From positions 2,356,001 through 2,420,000 of the forward strand of contig NZ_CP042906.1 of NCBI RefSeq assembly GCF_008728855.1: a stretch of 64,000 nt of DNA. The letters are read 5' to 3'. Source of the stretch: Hypericibacter terrae. GTDB taxonomy: Bacteria; Pseudomonadota; Alphaproteobacteria; Dongiales; Dongiaceae. The translations under genes were made by a program, and so were the position numbers. Under the pieces are notes generated by a model that searched no databases, was not told the DNA's origin, and was given only the letters and a program-made list of their open reading frames with translations. The stretch's first letter is position 1. Each line of letters starts with the position of its first letter. This document shows positions 26,813-35,458 of the stretch, one piece after another.

Positions 26813-27669
26813 GAGCGGGCCTCCTCATGACGGCGGGCCCAGCGCTGCAGCAGGTTCAGCACCAGCAGCATCAGAAAGGAGACCGCGAGCATGACCACGG
26901 CGATCGCGGCGGCGCCCGCATAGTCATATTGCTCGAGCTTGATGACGATCAGCAGCGGCGCGATTTCGGATCTCATCGGCATATTGCCGGCAATGAAGAT
27001 CACCGAGCCGTACTCGCCGACGGCGCGCGCGAAGGCCAGCGCGAAGCCGGTCAGGAGCGCCGGCGCGATCGTCGGCAGGATCACGTAGCGGAAGGTCTTG
27101 ATGCGCCCAGCGCCCAGGCTGGCCGAGGCTTCCTCGATCTCGCGCTCCAGATCCTGGAGCACCGGCTGCACCGTCCGCACCACGAAGGGCAGGCCGATGA
27201 AGGTGAGGGCCAACGCGACGCCCAGCGGCGTGAAGGCGACCTTGATACCGAGCGGGCCCAGCAGGCCGCCGATCCAGCCGTTGGGCGCATAGAGCGTGGT
27301 GAGAGCGATACCGGCCACGGCGGTGGGCAGTGCGAAGGGCAGGTCGATCAGCGCATCGACCAGCGGCCGGAACGGAAATCGGTAGCGAACCAGCACCCAG
27401 GCTGTGATGAGGCCGAAGATGCCGTTGATGACGGCGCCGATGAGGGCGGCCCCGAAGCTGAGCCGCAGGGCGGCCAGCACGCGGGGCGCTGTGACGGTAC
27501 TCCAGAATCCCGACCAGCCGAGTTCCGCCGGCCGCAACAGGAGGGCGGCCAGCGGAATCAGGACGATGATGCTGAGGTAGAAAATGGTGAAGCCGAGCGT
27601 GAGACCGAAACCCGGTAACACGCTCGGCTGACGCCATTGCACCCCGAGAAAGGAGCTGGCTGGCTTCAT
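26809..27669 (-). CDS. cysT: sulfate ABC transporter permease CysT (CysU)
   Basis: The 286-residue inner-membrane protein has the conserved N-terminal [30 protein letters not shown]-like region, central [18 protein letters not shown] and the EAA loop [32 protein letters not shown]. The late [29 protein letters not shown]-type segment is diagnostic for CysT. Its ATG overlaps the stop of the binding-protein gene by 4 bp, and its stop overlaps cysW. Confidence 0.93.
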   Translation of the reverse strand: MKPASSFLGVQWRQPSVLPGFGLTLGFTIFYLSIIVLIPLAALLLRPAELGWSGFWSTVTAPRVLAALRLSFGAALIGAVINGIFGLITAWVLVRYRFPFRPLVDALIDLPFALPTAVAGIALTTLYAPNGWIGGLLGPLGIKVAFTPLGVALALTFIGLPFVVRTVQPVLQDLEREIEEASASLGAGRIKTFRYVILPTIAPALLTGFALAFARAVGEYGSVIFIAGNMPMRSEIAPLLIVIKLEQYDYAGAAAIAVVMLAVSFLMLLVLNLLQRWARRHEEARS

Positions 27670-28688
27670 TGCGTTTGGGCGTAGATCTGATCGAATACGC
27701 CGCCATCGGCGAAATGCGTCGCCTGGGCTTTGGCCCAGCCGCCGAACTCGTCGATGGTGACGAGCGGGATGTCGGGGAAGTCGGCCTTGTGCTTGGCCGC
27801 GACGGTCGGATCGGTCGGACGGTAGTAGTTCTCGGCCGCCAGCTCCTGCGCTTCCGCCGAATAGAGATACTTCACATAAGCCTCGGCCACCTTCCGGGTT
27901 CCGTGTTTGTCGACGACCTTGTCGACCACGGCCACCGGCGGCTCGGCCTTGATGCTGAGGCTGGGGACGACGATCTCGAACTGATCCGGGCCCAGCTCCT
28001 TCAGCGCCAGGAAGGCCTCGTTCTCCCAGGCGAGGAGGACGTCGCCAATGCCGCGCTGCACGAAGGTGGTGGTGGCGCCGCGTGCACCGGTATCGAGCAC
28101 CGGCACATGCTTGAAGAGCTCGGCCACGAAGGCTTTGGCCGTCTCGTCGCTGCCGCCCGGCTGCTTCAAGGCATAGGCCCAGGCCGCCAGATAGTTCCAG
28201 CGGGCGCCGCCCGAGGTCTTCGGGTTGGGCGTGATCACCTGGACGTCGCCCTTGACCAGGTCGTTCCAGTCCTTGATCCCGTTGGGGTTGCCCTTGCGGA
28301 CCAGGAACACGATCGTCGAGGTGTAGGGCGAGCTGTTGTGGTCCAGGCGCGATTGCCAGTTCTTGTCGAGCAGCCCGGCCTTGTCGGCGATGGCGTCGAT
28401 GTCATAGGCGAGCGCCAGTGTCACGACATCGGCCTCGAGCCCGTCGATGACCGCGCGGGCCTGCTTGCCCGAACCGCCATTGGAGGTGTCGATGGTCACC
28501 TCCTCGCCGGTCTGCGCCTTCCAGTATTTGGCGAAGAGGTCGTTGTAGGCCTTGTAGAGCTCGCGGGTCGGATCGTAGGAGACGTTGAGAAGCCTGGTGT
28601 CGGCATGGGCGGGGCTGCTCACGCCGGCGAGGCTGGCGACCGCCGCCGCGGCGAACGCAAGAGACAGGATCGATCGTCGACTGGTCAT
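27666..28688 (-). CDS. sbp: periplasmic sulfate-binding protein
   Basis: This 340-residue protein has a cleavable signal peptide of about 29 residues ending SSPAHA. The mature part has the sulfate/thiosulfate-binding (CysP/Sbp) signatures [63 protein letters not shown] and [19 protein letters not shown]. The ATG at 28688 is preceded by GGAGGAAGG; a longer frame to 28766 would place an improbable polar extension before the signal peptide. It is the first gene of the sulfate import operon and lies downstream of a putative Rrf2-type operator. Confidence 0.94.
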   Translation of the reverse strand: MTSRRSILSLAFAAAAVASLAGVSSPAHADTRLLNVSYDPTRELYKAYNDLFAKYWKAQTGEEVTIDTSNGGSGKQARAVIDGLEADVVTLALAYDIDAIADKAGLLDKNWQSRLDHNSSPYTSTIVFLVRKGNPNGIKDWNDLVKGDVQVITPNPKTSGGARWNYLAAWAYALKQPGGSDETAKAFVAELFKHVPVLDTGARGATTTFVQRGIGDVLLAWENEAFLALKELGPDQFEIVVPSLSIKAEPPVAVVDKVVDKHGTRKVAEAYVKYLYSAEAQELAAENYYRPTDPTVAAKHKADFPDIPLVTIDEFGGWAKAQATHFADGGVFDQIYAQTQ

Positions 28689-28736
28689 AGTCCTTCCTCC
28701 ATGTTTCGTCTGCGGCGTCCGGGCTTGGTCGGTTAT

Positions 28737-28758
28737 CCCGATCCTTTTGGTAGTGTTA
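28737..28758 (-). promoter_or_regulatory. putative Rrf2-regulator operator in front of the sulfate transport operon
   Basis: Read on the minus strand, this site begins TAACACTAC (positions 1-9) and has GATCGGG at positions 16-22. The region in front of the rrf2 gene holds the same TAACACTAC with GATAGGG at identical spacing. Such shared sites in front of a regulator and an adjacent operon are typical of autoregulation plus target control. It lies about 50 bp upstream of the sbp start codon. Confidence 0.55.
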
Positions 28759-28766
28759 AGGAGCAA

Positions 28767-28795
28767 AAAAAGGGCGGCTCATTGCCGCCGTTTTT
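28767..28795 (-). terminator. intrinsic terminator of the rrf2 gene
   Basis: On the minus strand a GGCGGC/GCCGCC stem (28789-28784 with 28778-28773; loop AATGA) is followed by a run of seven T residues after one C. It starts 8 bp after the rrf2 stop codon and precedes the sulfate operon operator, so the regulator and the transporter are separate transcripts. The A-run on the other flank makes it partly bidirectional in appearance. Confidence 0.8.
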
Positions 28796-28802
28796 CAAGC
28801 GA

Positions 28803-29273
28803 TCAGATATCGGCCCCGAGATCGAGCAGGGCCGCGGCTTTGGTGGAACGCGGATTCGCAGAGCCCCGCACGATGTCGGCGAGGGTGGTGCGATCGAGGA
28901 TGGCGGCCGTCGCGTCGCGAACTTTCCGGAACACGCGGCGGATCTGGCAGCTCGCCTCGTCATGGCAATCGTCGCAACGCCGATAGGCGGTCAGGCTGGC
29001 GCAGGGCAGGGCGGCCAGCGGTCCGTCCATCAAACGAACGATGTTGCCGAGGAAAATCGCATCGGCCGGCTTGGCCAGCGCATAGCCGCCATTGCGGCCG
29101 CGGAAGCTCCGCACCAGCGAGGCGCGCTTCAGCTCGACCAGGATGATCTCCAGGAACTTCTTCGGCACCGCCTGACGTTCCGCGATCTCGGAAATCAGGA
29201 TGGCTTCGCCAGGCTCCTGCTGGGCCAGGTATTGAAGCGCCCGCAGGGCATATTTCGCTCGATGGGACAGCAT
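28803..29273 (-). CDS. Rrf2-family transcriptional regulator (IscR/CymR-like) with a cysteine cluster
   Basis: The 156-residue protein has the Rrf2 winged helix (MLSHRAKYALRALQYLAQQ; ISEIAERQAVPKKFLEIILVELKRASLVRSFRGRNGGYAL). Four cysteines, spaced C-x8-C-x2-C-x6-C (from CASLTAYRRC to the end of DDCHDEASC), sit where IscR and RsrR bind an Fe-S cluster. It probably senses Fe-S, redox or cysteine status. Location next to the sulfate importer and a shared operator suggest control of sulfate uptake. ATG 29273 gives the family N-terminus; a GTG at 29279 adds two residues. No Shine-Dalgarno is visible and the candidate promoter lies almost on the start, so a leaderless or very short-leader mRNA is possible. 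Confidence 0.88.
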   Translation of the reverse strand: MLSHRAKYALRALQYLAQQEPGEAILISEIAERQAVPKKFLEIILVELKRASLVRSFRGRNGGYALAKPADAIFLGNIVRLMDGPLAALPCASLTAYRRCDDCHDEASCQIRRVFRKVRDATAAILDRTTLADIVRGSANPRSTKAAALLDLGADI

Positions 29274-29280
29274 GATCACA

Positions 29281-29302
29281 TAACACTACTCATTAGATAG
29301 GG
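29281..29302 (+). promoter_or_regulatory. putative Rrf2-regulator operator in front of its own gene
   Basis: It begins TAACACTAC (29281-29289) and ends GATAGGG (29296-29302), the same 22-bp layout as the site at 28737-28758. It overlaps the candidate rrf2 promoter: on the minus strand TTGACA lies at 29310-29305, with TAGTGT at 29288-29283, 16 bp away. Binding here would block transcription, so the arrangement suggests autorepression. Confidence 0.55.
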
Positions 29303-29489
29303 TATGTCAAGATGGAAGGACGGCCTTTTTGTCGCCCATGGCCCGGAGACCGGACCAAGGGGGCAGGAAACGGCGTCGCGCGGCTGCAACTCGCGGTCGT
29401 TGATGAACCGCCATCGGGGCGGCGTAGGATCATCATCTCAAGGGCCGGGCGGGATCCCGCTGGCGGCATTCGAGGGAAGGGGCCGAGAG

Positions 29490-32400
29490 TTGCTGGAGCG
29501 CCAGAAGTCCATCGATCCCGCCGAACGGCCTGATCTCGAGGCCTCCTCGGAGGTCCTGTCCGCTTTGCTGGACGGCGCCACGAGCCCGCTTCTGACACCT
29601 GCGGTCACGCGCTTCGCCCCGGCGCCAGCCGCGGATCTTGCGCGCCTGCATGCCGAGCTCGGCGCTGCGCTGGAAGAGTTCGAGCGCCAGACGGAGCGCG
29701 ATCCCTACGGCAACCCGGTGCAGCTCCTGGCCTTCGACCTGCTGCGGCGGCTCGATCTCGATCTGTCGCCGGCCCTGATCGAACAGTTGCTGCAACGCCT
29801 GACGCTGCATGCGTTCGCCGAGCGCGCACGGCGGCTCGCCCGCTATGTGGGCGACGGCGAGCCGGCGAGCAACCGGGCGGCGATCGAGGCCTCGATCCGG
29901 CGCCTGGGCGTCGACCGTGCGGGCAAGCCGGTTCCCTTCGAACAGTTTCGCGCGACCGTGGAGCGCGAGGTCTATGGCATCGTCATCACGGCCCATCCGA
30001 CCTTCGGGCTCGCCTTCCGGATCGAGCGGGCGCTGGCGGCCCTGGCGCTCGATGCCGACGCGACCGGCGAGACATTGAATCCGGCCGAACGCCAGCGGTT
30101 GGCGCGCCGCGTGATCGAGGCGGAGCATCGTCCGGAGCCCGGCATCGACCTCAAGGCCGAGCATAATCTTTCGCTCGAGGTGCTGGAGAATATCCGCGCC
30201 GCCCTGTCGCAGCTCTACGAGGCGGCCTTCGCCGTCGCGGGCGAGCTCTATCCCAATCGCTGGATGGAATTGCGGCCGCGGCTGCTGACGGTGGCGAGCT
30301 GGGTCGGGTTCGATCTCGACGGGCGCGCCGACATCCCGTGGAACGACAGCTTCTACAAGCGGCTCAAGCTGGCGGCGATGCAGGTGCGTTATTACCGCGA
30401 TCGGCTGACCGAGATCGGGCCGCTGGTGGACGGCCCGACCCGTGCTTCCTTTTCGACCCTCGCGAAGCGCCTGGCCGTCGCCGCCGACGAGATGGATCGC
30501 GAGATCGAGATCTTCGAGACGGCGTCGGGCGACGCGAAGGGCGCGCGCGACCGGCTGGCGGCACTGGCCAAGACCATGCATGAAGGCCGCAAGACCCGTC
30601 TGACCAGCGCGGCCGAGATCGCGGCCGGGCTCGAGCAGGCTCTGGTCACGGCGCCCGAGCCCGCGCGCCCCGCGATTGCGGTGCTGCTGGCCGAAGTGTT
30701 GAACCACGGGCTGGGGCTCGCTCATATCCATGTCCGCCTCAACGCCACCCAGCTTCATAACGCGATCCGTCGCGAGATCGGGATGGAAGGCGCCCCCGAC
30801 GATCCCAGCCGCCGGCGCAGCTTCCATACGGCGATCAATGCGCTGCTGAGCCAGGTCAAGCCGGCCAGCATCAATTTCGGCTCGCTCATGGCGGAGCGCA
30901 CCTCGGCCAAGCGGCTCTTTATGCTGGTGGCCCAGTTCCTCAAATATATCGATGCGACCACGCCGATCCGCTTCCTGATCGCCGAATGCGAGACCTCCTT
31001 CACGCTGCTGACCGCCCTCCATTACGCGCGGATGTTCGGGGTCGAGGATCGGATCGACATTTCGCCCTTGTTCGAGACCATCAAGGCCTTCGAGCGGGCG
31101 CCGCGCATCCTCGACGACGCTCTCGCCAATCCCCATTACGCCGCTTACTTGCGCAAGCGCGGGCGCCTCTGCATCCAGACCGGTTTCTCCGACGCCGGCC
31201 GCAATCTGGGCCAGACCGTGACCGCCGCCACGGTCGAGCTGCTGCGCTCGCGCCTCGCCGACCTGCTGGCCGAGCGCGGCTTCACCGATATCGAGCTGGT
31301 CATCTTCGACACCCACGGGGAGTCGGTCGGCCGCGGTTGCCATTATGACGGCTTCGCCCAGCGCTTCGCCTATGTGGCCTCGCCCGAGAGTCGGCGCCGC
31401 TTCGCCGCCAAGGGCATCCGCGTCAAGCAGGAGACGAGTTATCAGGGCGGCGATGGCTGGCTCTATTTCATGACGCCGGCGGCCTCGCTCGCCGCGGTCG
31501 CGCGCATGGTCGAGTTCGCGCTCGAAGCGCTCGAGGAGAAGAGCACCGATCCGTTCTACGCCGACTATGACTATGTGACCGAGTTCTTCATCGCGGTGCG
31601 CCAGTTCAACGAGCGCGTGATGGGCGACCGCAACTACGCGGCCCTGCTCGACAGCTTCGGCCCGAGCCTGCTCTATCCGGCGGGATCGCGCGCCATGCGC
31701 CGGGAGACCGAAGGATCCGCGCAGCGGCCGGACCTGGTTCACCCGACCCAGATGCGGGCCATCCCCCATAACAGCATCCTGCAGCAGCTGGGATTGATGG
31801 CGAACACGCTGGGCGGCGTGGGGCAGGCGATCCGCAAGGACCCCGAGCATTTCCAGCGGCTCTATCGCGAAAGCCCGCGTTTCCGCAACCTGATGGCGAT
31901 GGTGCGCTGGGCCTTCGTCTTCAGCCATCCGGACCTGCTGAAGGGTTATATCGATCTGCTCGATCCGGGCCTCTGGCTGATGCAGGCGGCGCATCATTCG
32001 AGCGTCGGACATAGCGACGAGCTGCGGCAGGTGTCCGATCATCTGGAGCGATTGGGCAGCCATGAGAAGCTGACGCGCATCTTCCGCGTGCTGCAGGCGG
32101 ACTATCTGGACGTGGCGGCGGGGCTGGGACCGGAGGGCGTCGCGGCCGAGCCGCTGCTGCCGGCCGCGATGCGGCGCGATCTCCATCTGCTGCATGCGAT
32201 CCGGATCGCGCTGATGCAACGCATCTTCCTGCTCTCGACGCATATCCCGGCCTTCACCGACCGGCATGGGATCACGCCGGACCAGCTGATGGCGAAGATC
32301 CTGCATCTCGAGATCGATTCCGCCGTGGCCGTCCTGCGCCGGATCTTCCCGGTGGTGGAGGAGCAGTTCGACCTCACCGCCTTCGGCGAGCCGGCGAGCT

Positions 32401-32528
32401 ATCGCAGCGAGGAGGCGCAGTCCTACGAGGCGGAGCATCGGCGGATCTTCGAGCCGATGGGCCATCTCTACGAGCTGGTGCGCCGGACCGGCAGCGCCAT
32501 TACCCACATTATCGGCGCGGTTGGATAA
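29490..32528 (+). CDS. divergent phosphoenolpyruvate carboxylase-like protein
   Basis: About 1012 residues from the TTG at 29490, which has AGGGG upstream and is followed by coding-like sequence; in-frame ATGs at 29403 and 29304 give unlikely N-terminal extensions. The fold is that of PEP carboxylase: VITAHPTFGL carries the first catalytic histidine (His169), followed by GFDLDGRADIPWN-like and TRAIP-like elements. The second active-site loop, normally FHGRGGTVGRGG, reads DTHGESVGRGCH, so His609 and Arg615 remain but the first Arg is Glu611. The protein ends TGSAITHIIGAVG, without the invariant QNTG C-terminus that completes the PEPC active site. PEP carboxylation is therefore uncertain; the family of such PEPC-like proteins has no function I know. 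Confidence 0.8.
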   Translation: MLERQKSIDPAERPDLEASSEVLSALLDGATSPLLTPAVTRFAPAPAADLARLHAELGAALEEFERQTERDPYGNPVQLLAFDLLRRLDLDLSPALIEQLLQRLTLHAFAERARRLARYVGDGEPASNRAAIEASIRRLGVDRAGKPVPFEQFRATVEREVYGIVITAHPTFGLAFRIERALAALALDADATGETLNPAERQRLARRVIEAEHRPEPGIDLKAEHNLSLEVLENIRAALSQLYEAAFAVAGELYPNRWMELRPRLLTVASWVGFDLDGRADIPWNDSFYKRLKLAAMQVRYYRDRLTEIGPLVDGPTRASFSTLAKRLAVAADEMDREIEIFETASGDAKGARDRLAALAKTMHEGRKTRLTSAAEIAAGLEQALVTAPEPARPAIAVLLAEVLNHGLGLAHIHVRLNATQLHNAIRREIGMEGAPDDPSRRRSFHTAINALLSQVKPASINFGSLMAERTSAKRLFMLVAQFLKYIDATTPIRFLIAECETSFTLLTALHYARMFGVEDRIDISPLFETIKAFERAPRILDDALANPHYAAYLRKRGRLCIQTGFSDAGRNLGQTVTAATVELLRSRLADLLAERGFTDIELVIFDTHGESVGRGCHYDGFAQRFAYVASPESRRRFAAKGIRVKQETSYQGGDGWLYFMTPAASLAAVARMVEFALEALEEKSTDPFYADYDYVTEFFIAVRQFNERVMGDRNYAALLDSFGPSLLYPAGSRAMRRETEGSAQRPDLVHPTQMRAIPHNSILQQLGLMANTLGGVGQAIRKDPEHFQRLYRESPRFRNLMAMVRWAFVFSHPDLLKGYIDLLDPGLWLMQAAHHSSVGHSDELRQVSDHLERLGSHEKLTRIFRVLQADYLDVAAGLGPEGVAAEPLLPAAMRRDLHLLHAIRIALMQRIFLLSTHIPAFTDRHGITPDQLMAKILHLEIDSAVAVLRRIFPVVEEQFDLTAFGEPASYRSEEAQSYEAEHRRIFEPMGHLYELVRRTGSAITHIIGAVG

Positions 32529-32582
32529 TCCGCTCGCCACCCCAGATACCCTACCGGTAGCAATCATCGAGTGGAGACCGTC

Positions 32583-33260
32583 ATGGCGAAGACCGAGCGT
32601 GCTTTGATCGTCGGCGTCGGCGCCGGCTTGAGTGCCTCCCTGGCGCGGCGTCTGCGGCATGACGGCGTCGAGGTGGCGCTGGCGGCGCGGGATGTCGGCA
32701 AGCTCGGCGGCCTGGTCAAGGAAACCGGCGCGCGGGCCTATCAATGCGACGCCGGCCGGCCCGAGGATGTCGCCGCCCTGTTCAACGCGGTCGATCAGGA
32801 ATTGGGCGGGGTCGATCTGGTCGTCTACAATCCGAGCCGGCGCACCCGAGGCCCCTTTGTCGAGCTGGATCCGGTCGAGGTCGAGCAGACGATCATGGTC
32901 ACCGCCTATGGCGGCTTTCTCGTGGCACAGGCCGCCGCGCGGCGCATGCTGAAGCAGGGGCATGGCACCATTCTCTTCACCGGCGCTTCGGCCAGCGTGA
33001 AGGGCTACGCCCAGTCGGCGCCCTTCGCGATGGGCAAGTTCGCGCTGCGGGGGCTGGCGCAGAGCATGGCGCGCGAATTGGCGCCGAAGAACATTCATGT
33101 CGCCCATTTCGTCATCGATGGCAGCATCGGGAAGGACCCGGATGGCGAGTCGCGACTCGATCCGGACGCCATCGCCGATACCTATCTCCATGTCCATCGC
33201 CAGCCGCGCAGCGCCTGGACCTGGGAGGTGGAGCTTCGCCCCTGGGTCGAGCGCTTCTAA
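32583..33260 (+). CDS. short-chain dehydrogenase/reductase-like protein lacking the catalytic Tyr
   Basis: The 225-residue protein has a Rossmann fold with the modified glycine motif GVGAGLSASLARRL and the SDR segments VYNPSRRTRGPF and ILFTGASASVKG. In the usual YxxxK position it reads FAMGK, so the lysine is kept but the tyrosine is Phe. The sequence otherwise resembles the many bacterial SDRs annotated as glucose/ribitol dehydrogenase-like. Either another residue supplies the acid or the protein is non-classical. ATG 32583 is chosen over a GTG at 32571 because GTGGAG lies between them. It follows the PEPC-like gene by 54 bp. Confidence 0.85.
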   Translation: MAKTERALIVGVGAGLSASLARRLRHDGVEVALAARDVGKLGGLVKETGARAYQCDAGRPEDVAALFNAVDQELGGVDLVVYNPSRRTRGPFVELDPVEVEQTIMVTAYGGFLVAQAAARRMLKQGHGTILFTGASASVKGYAQSAPFAMGKFALRGLAQSMARELAPKNIHVAHFVIDGSIGKDPDGESRLDPDAIADTYLHVHRQPRSAWTWEVELRPWVERF

Positions 33261-33395
33261 AAAGGGCTTGAAGGCGAGGCGGTTAGCGCGCCTGCGCTTG
33301 CCGCCGCTGGGGTCCGAGGGTAGGGTCGGCCCAGGGCCGTTCGCCGGGGATTGGGACATCGAGTCCAGGGGGCGACGGCGACCGGGAACGGGGCG

Positions 33396-33971
33396 ATGGC
33401 CGGCGATCTCTTCGACTCTGAACTGGCGGAACATCTGGCGGTGGCGCAAGCCGTCCGCGGCGGATTGGCGGCGCCCTTCGCCGCGATGCGCAAGGCCTGG
33501 CTCTCGACCATCCAGGGCGGCGGCAAGATCCTCTTCTTCGGCAATGGCGGCAGCGCCGGGGATGCCCAGCATCTCGCGACCGAGCTCACCGTCCGCTATT
33601 CGCGCGACCGCAAGCCGATCGCGGCGATCGCGCTCACGACTGACAGCTCGGCCCTGACCGCGGGCGGCAACGACCTCGGTTTCGAGAAGGTCTTCGCCCG
33701 GCAGCTCGAGGCCCTGGGGCGCAAAGGCGATCTGGCCTTCGGCATCTCGACCTCGGGCCGCAGCCCGAACGTGCTCGCGGCCTTCACCATGGCGCGCGGC
33801 ATGGGGATCGCGACCGCTGTGCTGACCGGTGCCGGCCCGCACAAGCTGGCGGACTATTGCGATCACATCCTCGCGGTGCCCTCGACCGTCACGGCGCGAA
33901 TTCAGGAAATGCACATCACGCTGGGGCAGATGCTCTGCGCGGCGCTGGAGCAGGATCTGGGGCTGGTATGA
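33396..33971 (+). CDS. gmhA: sedoheptulose-7-phosphate isomerase GmhA
   Basis: The 191-residue SIS-domain protein converts sedoheptulose 7-phosphate to D-glycero-D-manno-heptose 7-phosphate, the first step of heptose synthesis for the LPS inner core. Diagnostic are FFGNGGSAGDAQHLATELTVRY, the phosphate-binding STSGRSPNVLAA and QEMHITLGQMLC with the catalytic His region. ATG 33396 gives the usual length. Its last codon overlaps the hldE start (ATGA). Confidence 0.93.
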   Translation: MAGDLFDSELAEHLAVAQAVRGGLAAPFAAMRKAWLSTIQGGGKILFFGNGGSAGDAQHLATELTVRYSRDRKPIAAIALTTDSSALTAGGNDLGFEKVFARQLEALGRKGDLAFGISTSGRSPNVLAAFTMARGMGIATAVLTGAGPHKLADYCDHILAVPSTVTARIQEMHITLGQMLCAALEQDLGLV

Positions 33972-35458
33972 CCGAAAGCGGCCTGCATCACGATCCTCTG
34001 CTGGACCGGCTCGATCTCACCCGTTTCCAGCAGCTGCGCATTCTCGTCGTCGGCGATGTCATGCTCGACCGCTATGTCGACGGCTCGGTCGAGCGCATGT
34101 CGCCGGAAGCGCCCGTCGCGGTCCTGCGCGCCGAGGGCGAGCGCAGCATGGCCGGCGGTGCCGCCAATGTGGCGCGCAACATCGCGGCCCTGGGCGGCCA
34201 GGCCATTCTGATCGGCTTGGTCGGGCTCGACGAGGATGGCGCGGCCCTGAGCTCGGCGCTGCGAACCGATCCCGGCATCGAGGCGCATCTCATCGAGGAT
34301 GCGGCGCGGCCCACCACCACCAAGACCCGGTTCGTCGCCGGGCGCCAGCAATTGCTGCGCGTCGATCACGAGAAATCGACGCCAGCCAACCGGCCGATGG
34401 AGCAGGCACTGATCGCGGCGGTGCAGTCGGTGCTGAGCCGCGTCCATCTCGTCATTCTGTCCGATTATGCCAAGGGCGTGGTCACCGACCGGGTCATCGC
34501 CGGGGTCGCGGCGGCGGCCAAGGCCGCCGGCAAGATCGTGATCGCCGATCCGAAGTCACGCGACTTCCGCCGCTATCACGGCGTCGATCTGCTGACACCC
34601 AATCGCCACGAGGCCGCCGTGGCGGCCGGGATCGCCTGCGGCAACGAGGCGGAGGCGGTGATGACCGGAACCCACCTGGTGGAGCAGACCGGCATCCCGT
34701 CGCTGCTGATCACGCGCGGCGAGCAGGGCATGACCCTGATGCGAAAAGGTCGGGCGCCGTTGCATCTGCCGGCAGACGCCCGCGAGGTGTTCGATGTCTC
34801 GGGTGCCGGCGACACGGTGATCGCCAGCCTTGGCCTCGCTCTGGCGGCGGGGCTCGAGATGGATATCGCCGCGCGCTTCGCCAATCTCTGCGGCGGCATC
34901 GTGGTGGGCAAGGTCGGGACGGCGCTGGTCCATCCTGCCGACGTCACCGGCGCGCTCCATGCGCGCGCCATCGGCATCTCCAGCAACGCCAAGATCATGA
35001 CCCTGCCCCAGGCGCTGGGGCAGGTGGAACATTGGCGGGCGACCGGCGCGCGCGTGGGTTTCACCAATGGCTGTTTCGATCTGATCCATCCGGGCCATGT
35101 CACCTTGCTCGCCAAGTCGCGCGCCGCCTGCGACCGCCTGATCGTCGGCCTCAACAGCGACGCTTCCGTGCGCCGGCTCAAGGGCGCCGATCGCCCGGTG
35201 CAGGACGAGCAGATGCGCGCGACCGTGCTGGCCGCGCTCGCCAGCGTCGACATGGTGGTGATCTTCGAGGAGGACACGCCGCTCAAGCTGATCGAGGCGC
35301 TGCGCCCGGACCTGCTGGTCAAAGGCGCCGATTATCGCCTGGACCAGGTGGTCGGCGGCGATGTGGTGCAGGCCTATGGCGGCAAGGTGCTGCTGATCGA
35401 TCTGGTGGCCGGCCACAGCACGACTGCCACGATCCAACGGCTCGGTCGCAATCAATGA
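33968..35458 (+). CDS. hldE: bifunctional heptose kinase/adenylyltransferase HldE
   Basis: The 496-residue fusion has an N-terminal ribokinase-fold heptose-7-phosphate kinase (about 1-330; GDVMLDRYVDGSVERMSPEAPV, and SGAGDTVIASL with the catalytic Asp) and a C-terminal nucleotidyltransferase (about 355-490; FTNGCFDLIHPGHV with the HxGH motif). It makes heptose-1,7-bisphosphate and later ADP-heptose, with the GmhB phosphatase acting between. The length is normal for full fusions. It overlaps gmhA and hldD by 4 bp at either end. Confidence 0.95.
   Translation: MTESGLHHDPLLDRLDLTRFQQLRILVVGDVMLDRYVDGSVERMSPEAPVAVLRAEGERSMAGGAANVARNIAALGGQAILIGLVGLDEDGAALSSALRTDPGIEAHLIEDAARPTTTKTRFVAGRQQLLRVDHEKSTPANRPMEQALIAAVQSVLSRVHLVILSDYAKGVVTDRVIAGVAAAAKAAGKIVIADPKSRDFRRYHGVDLLTPNRHEAAVAAGIACGNEAEAVMTGTHLVEQTGIPSLLITRGEQGMTLMRKGRAPLHLPADAREVFDVSGAGDTVIASLGLALAAGLEMDIAARFANLCGGIVVGKVGTALVHPADVTGALHARAIGISSNAKIMTLPQALGQVEHWRATGARVGFTNGCFDLIHPGHVTLLAKSRAACDRLIVGLNSDASVRRLKGADRPVQDEQMRATVLAALASVDMVVIFEEDTPLKLIEALRPDLLVKGADYRLDQVVGGDVVQAYGGKVLLIDLVAGHSTTATIQRLGRNQ

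Noticed and set aside
29433-33914. A 1493-residue minus-strand open frame
   Set aside because: It is the antisense shadow of the PEPC-like, SDR and gmhA genes, which have recognisable motifs; the shadow is rich in Arg/Gly/His/Gln without a domain.
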